Positions 7,170-7,948 of a stretch of DNA of 7,948 nt are shown here, piece by piece. The stretch's first letter is position 1; every line of letters begins with the position of its first letter. The DNA is from Dethiosulfatibacter sp. Lineage in GTDB: Bacteria; Bacillota_A; Clostridia; Tissierellales; Dethiosulfatibacteraceae. The notes beneath the pieces were generated by a model. That model saw nothing but the letters and a program-made list of their open reading frames with translations. It was not told the DNA's origin and did not search any database. The DNA is taken from contig JAHRFV010000311.1 of assembly GCA_019084435.1 (NCBI GenBank), positions 1-7,948 on the forward strand, given 5' to 3'. The position numbers and the translations under genes were made by a program.

Positions 7170-7565
7170 ATGGCAAGAGTATTTGAGAGCACAAGAAACA
7201 ACAATATAGAAGTAACGCCTTCAGAGGCAATAGTGATGGGCCTATCTCAAGATGGCGGACTGTTTGTACCGCGGGATTTAAGTGAAATCAAGCTTCGTAC
7301 TGAGGATATAAAAGACGCTGATTTCAATCAGATAGCCCAAAAGATCATTGGCTTGTTTTTTGATGACTTCAGTGAAGAACAACTGAAAGAATCTGTGAAC
7401 GGTGCTTATGACGAGAAGTTTGACACAAAAGAAATTGTCCCGATAGTGAAGACAGGTGACGTCTTTATTATGGAGCTGTTCCATGGAAAAACAATCGCAT
7501 TTAAAGATATAGCCTTATCCATTCTGCCATATCTGATTGGGCATCGTCAAAATTGCCGTCTATAG
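7170..7565 (+). CDS. thrC: Threonine synthase, N-terminal part only; reading broken by an inverted join at about 7537
   Basis: Threonine synthase is a PLP enzyme turning O-phospho-L-homoserine into threonine. Residues 1-122 are native. They include the N-terminal block SEAIVMGLSQDGGLFVP and the PLP-lysine motif HGKTIAFKD (Lys112). The start at 7170 is set by AGGAGG 5 bases upstream. After CTG at 7533-7535 the expected continuation MKKAEENC is missing. Instead the sequence enters the reverse complement of a later part of the same gene, adds nine foreign residues (IGHRQNCRL) and stops at 7563-7565. As written it could not be functional, since the family usually has more than 400 residues and the SGDTG motif and most of the fold are lost. 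I believe the real gene is intact in the organism and that the break belongs to the window's right-end rearrangement. Confidence 0.9.
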   Translation: MARVFESTRNNNIEVTPSEAIVMGLSQDGGLFVPRDLSEIKLRTEDIKDADFNQIAQKIIGLFFDDFSEEQLKESVNGAYDEKFDTKEIVPIVKTGDVFIMELFHGKTIAFKDIALSILPYLIGHRQNCRL

Positions 7566-7844
7566 CGACAACATTGGTGTTGTGTCCCTCCTGAGTTACC
7601 ATCTGCAGTCTCTGAACCTGGCTGACACCGTTTTCGGGATAGAACACTACAATGCTGATGCCTTCAATATCCTTGAATCCCTCCAAGGCCGCCTTTCCAG
7701 TGTCTCCTGATGTGGCTGTTAGAATGACAATATCCTCACCTGAGTTGCAGTTTTCCTCAGCCTTTTTCATCAGATATGGCAGGATGGATAAGGCTATATC
7801 TTTAAATGCGATTGTTTTTCCATGAAACAGCTCCATAATAAAGA
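7462..7844. repeat. Imperfect inverted repeat, 76-base arms, first versus second thrC copy
   Basis: Bases 7462-7537 pair with 7769-7844 as reverse complements, with two mismatches (7481 against 7825, and 7523 against 7783). The 231 bases between the arms are unique downstream thrC sequence in inverted orientation. Both mismatches fall at third codon positions and are silent. Confidence 0.9.
7533..7838 (-). pseudogene. thrC: Inverted internal fragment of thrC (about residues 99-201)
   Basis: Read on the minus strand from 7836, this gives MELFHGKTIAFKDIALSILP, then PYLMKKAEENC, ILTATSGDTGKAALEGF, VVFYPENGVSQVQRLQMV and VVAIDGNFDDAQ. These are threonine synthase residues 101 to about 200, including the phosphate-binding SGDTG motif absent from the forward copy. 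It carries on naturally from where the forward copy breaks. It has no ribosome site or start context of its own: its first Met is internal Met101 of the protein. Beyond Gln200 the minus frame runs into the antisense of the forward copy, giving meaningless residues. It is a piece of thrC, not a separate gene. The end positions are uncertain by the 5-6 bases of microhomology at each join. Confidence 0.85.
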
Positions 7845-7948
7845 TATAGCCTTATCCATCCTGCCATATCTGATGAAAAAGGCTGAGGAAAACTGCAACT
7901 CAGGTGAGGATATTGTCATTCTAACAGCCACATCAGGAGACACTGGAA
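7695..7948. repeat. Perfect long palindrome: 110-base arms with 34-base loop
   Basis: Arms 7695-7804 and 7839-7948 are exact reverse complements, and the arm may continue past the window. The 34-base loop 7805-7838 is thrC sequence around codons 101-110 in inverted orientation. Long perfect palindromes of this kind are normally unstable in bacteria, which makes an artefact likely. Confidence 0.9.
7839..7948 (+). pseudogene. thrC: Third, forward fragment of thrC (about residues 111-147), cut by window edge
   Basis: The plus strand from 7840 encodes KDIALSILPYLMKKAEENC followed by the run into ILTATSGDTG, exactly as in the inverted copy. The 110 bases are a perfect reverse complement of 7695-7804. 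It has no upstream thrC sequence attached. It joins the inverted copy at TAAAGA (7839-7844) and continues to the right edge. A chance in-frame ATG at 7822 precedes it but has no ribosome site. Confidence 0.85.

Noticed and set aside
7501..7836. A 111-residue minus-strand open frame that looks like a separate threonine synthase gene
   Set aside because: It is an inverted internal piece of thrC. Its start is internal Met101, it has no ribosome site, and its last residues are antisense of the forward copy.
7462..7844. Invertible DNA switch (phase variation) acting on thrC
   Set aside because: A switch would swap one segment between matched inverted repeats and leave an intact gene in one orientation. 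Here the sequence is duplicated, the repeats are thrC coding sequence, and no recombinase gene is present.
7822..7948. In-frame ATG fused to the third thrC fragment, suggesting a small or hybrid protein
   Set aside because: No ribosome site lies upstream, the first codons are antisense thrC sequence, and the frame exists only because of the inversion join.
1..7948. CRISPR array, insertion sequence, prophage, tRNA or rRNA
   Set aside because: No regularly spaced direct repeats, transposase or integrase frames, or recognisable RNA gene features were found on either strand. The only substantial repeats are the thrC copies.

Overview
The window reads as a stretch of ordinary chromosome from a low-to-moderate-GC, Firmicutes-like (Clostridia-type) bacterium. 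The support is strong AGGAGG-type ribosome sites, sigma-A style TTGnnn/TATAAT promoters, TTG start usage, a DUF1461/TIGR01906 membrane protein (a family found mainly in Firmicutes) and a Gram-positive-like class II EPSP synthase. The genus cannot be named from the sequence. All genes are on the plus strand and tightly packed.

Layout. (1) 3-593: the 3' part of a methylthioadenosine/purine nucleoside phosphorylase, cut by the left edge. It is followed after 4 bases by an APH-fold small-molecule kinase (598-1506), which overlaps by 1 base the start of a four-helix DUF1461 membrane protein (1506-2174). (2) 2219-5716: three shikimate-pathway genes, aroC, aroB and aroA, nearly overlapping and preceded by a recognisable promoter. 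They give steps 2, 6 and 7 of chorismate synthesis; the other steps are not in the window. (3) 5787-7042: pduL (phosphotransacylase) and deoC (deoxyribose-phosphate aldolase), with their own promoter and a clear intrinsic terminator at 7043-7071. Together they fit a route from deoxyribose 5-phosphate through acetaldehyde and acetyl-CoA to acetyl phosphate; the aldehyde dehydrogenase is not seen. (4) 7101-7948: a promoter and the first 122 codons of thrC (threonine synthase), then a scrambled region.

The most unusual structure is at the right end. thrC runs forward to about 7537, flips to an inverted piece of the same gene (about residues 99-201) to about 7838, then flips forward again (about residue 110 onward) to the window edge. 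Both joins lie at 5-6 base microhomologies. The last flip makes a perfect palindrome with two 110-base arms and a 34-base loop. The first copy differs from the inverted copy at two synonymous third-codon positions in 76 bases. I think a chimeric assembly or amplification artefact mixing two close strains is the most likely cause, with a true inverted triplication as the alternative.

I found no CRISPR array, mobile element, RNA gene or convincing new biological system. The biological points worth a second look are modest: a kinase coupled to a nucleoside phosphorylase, and a PduL without an encapsulation peptide paired with deoC.
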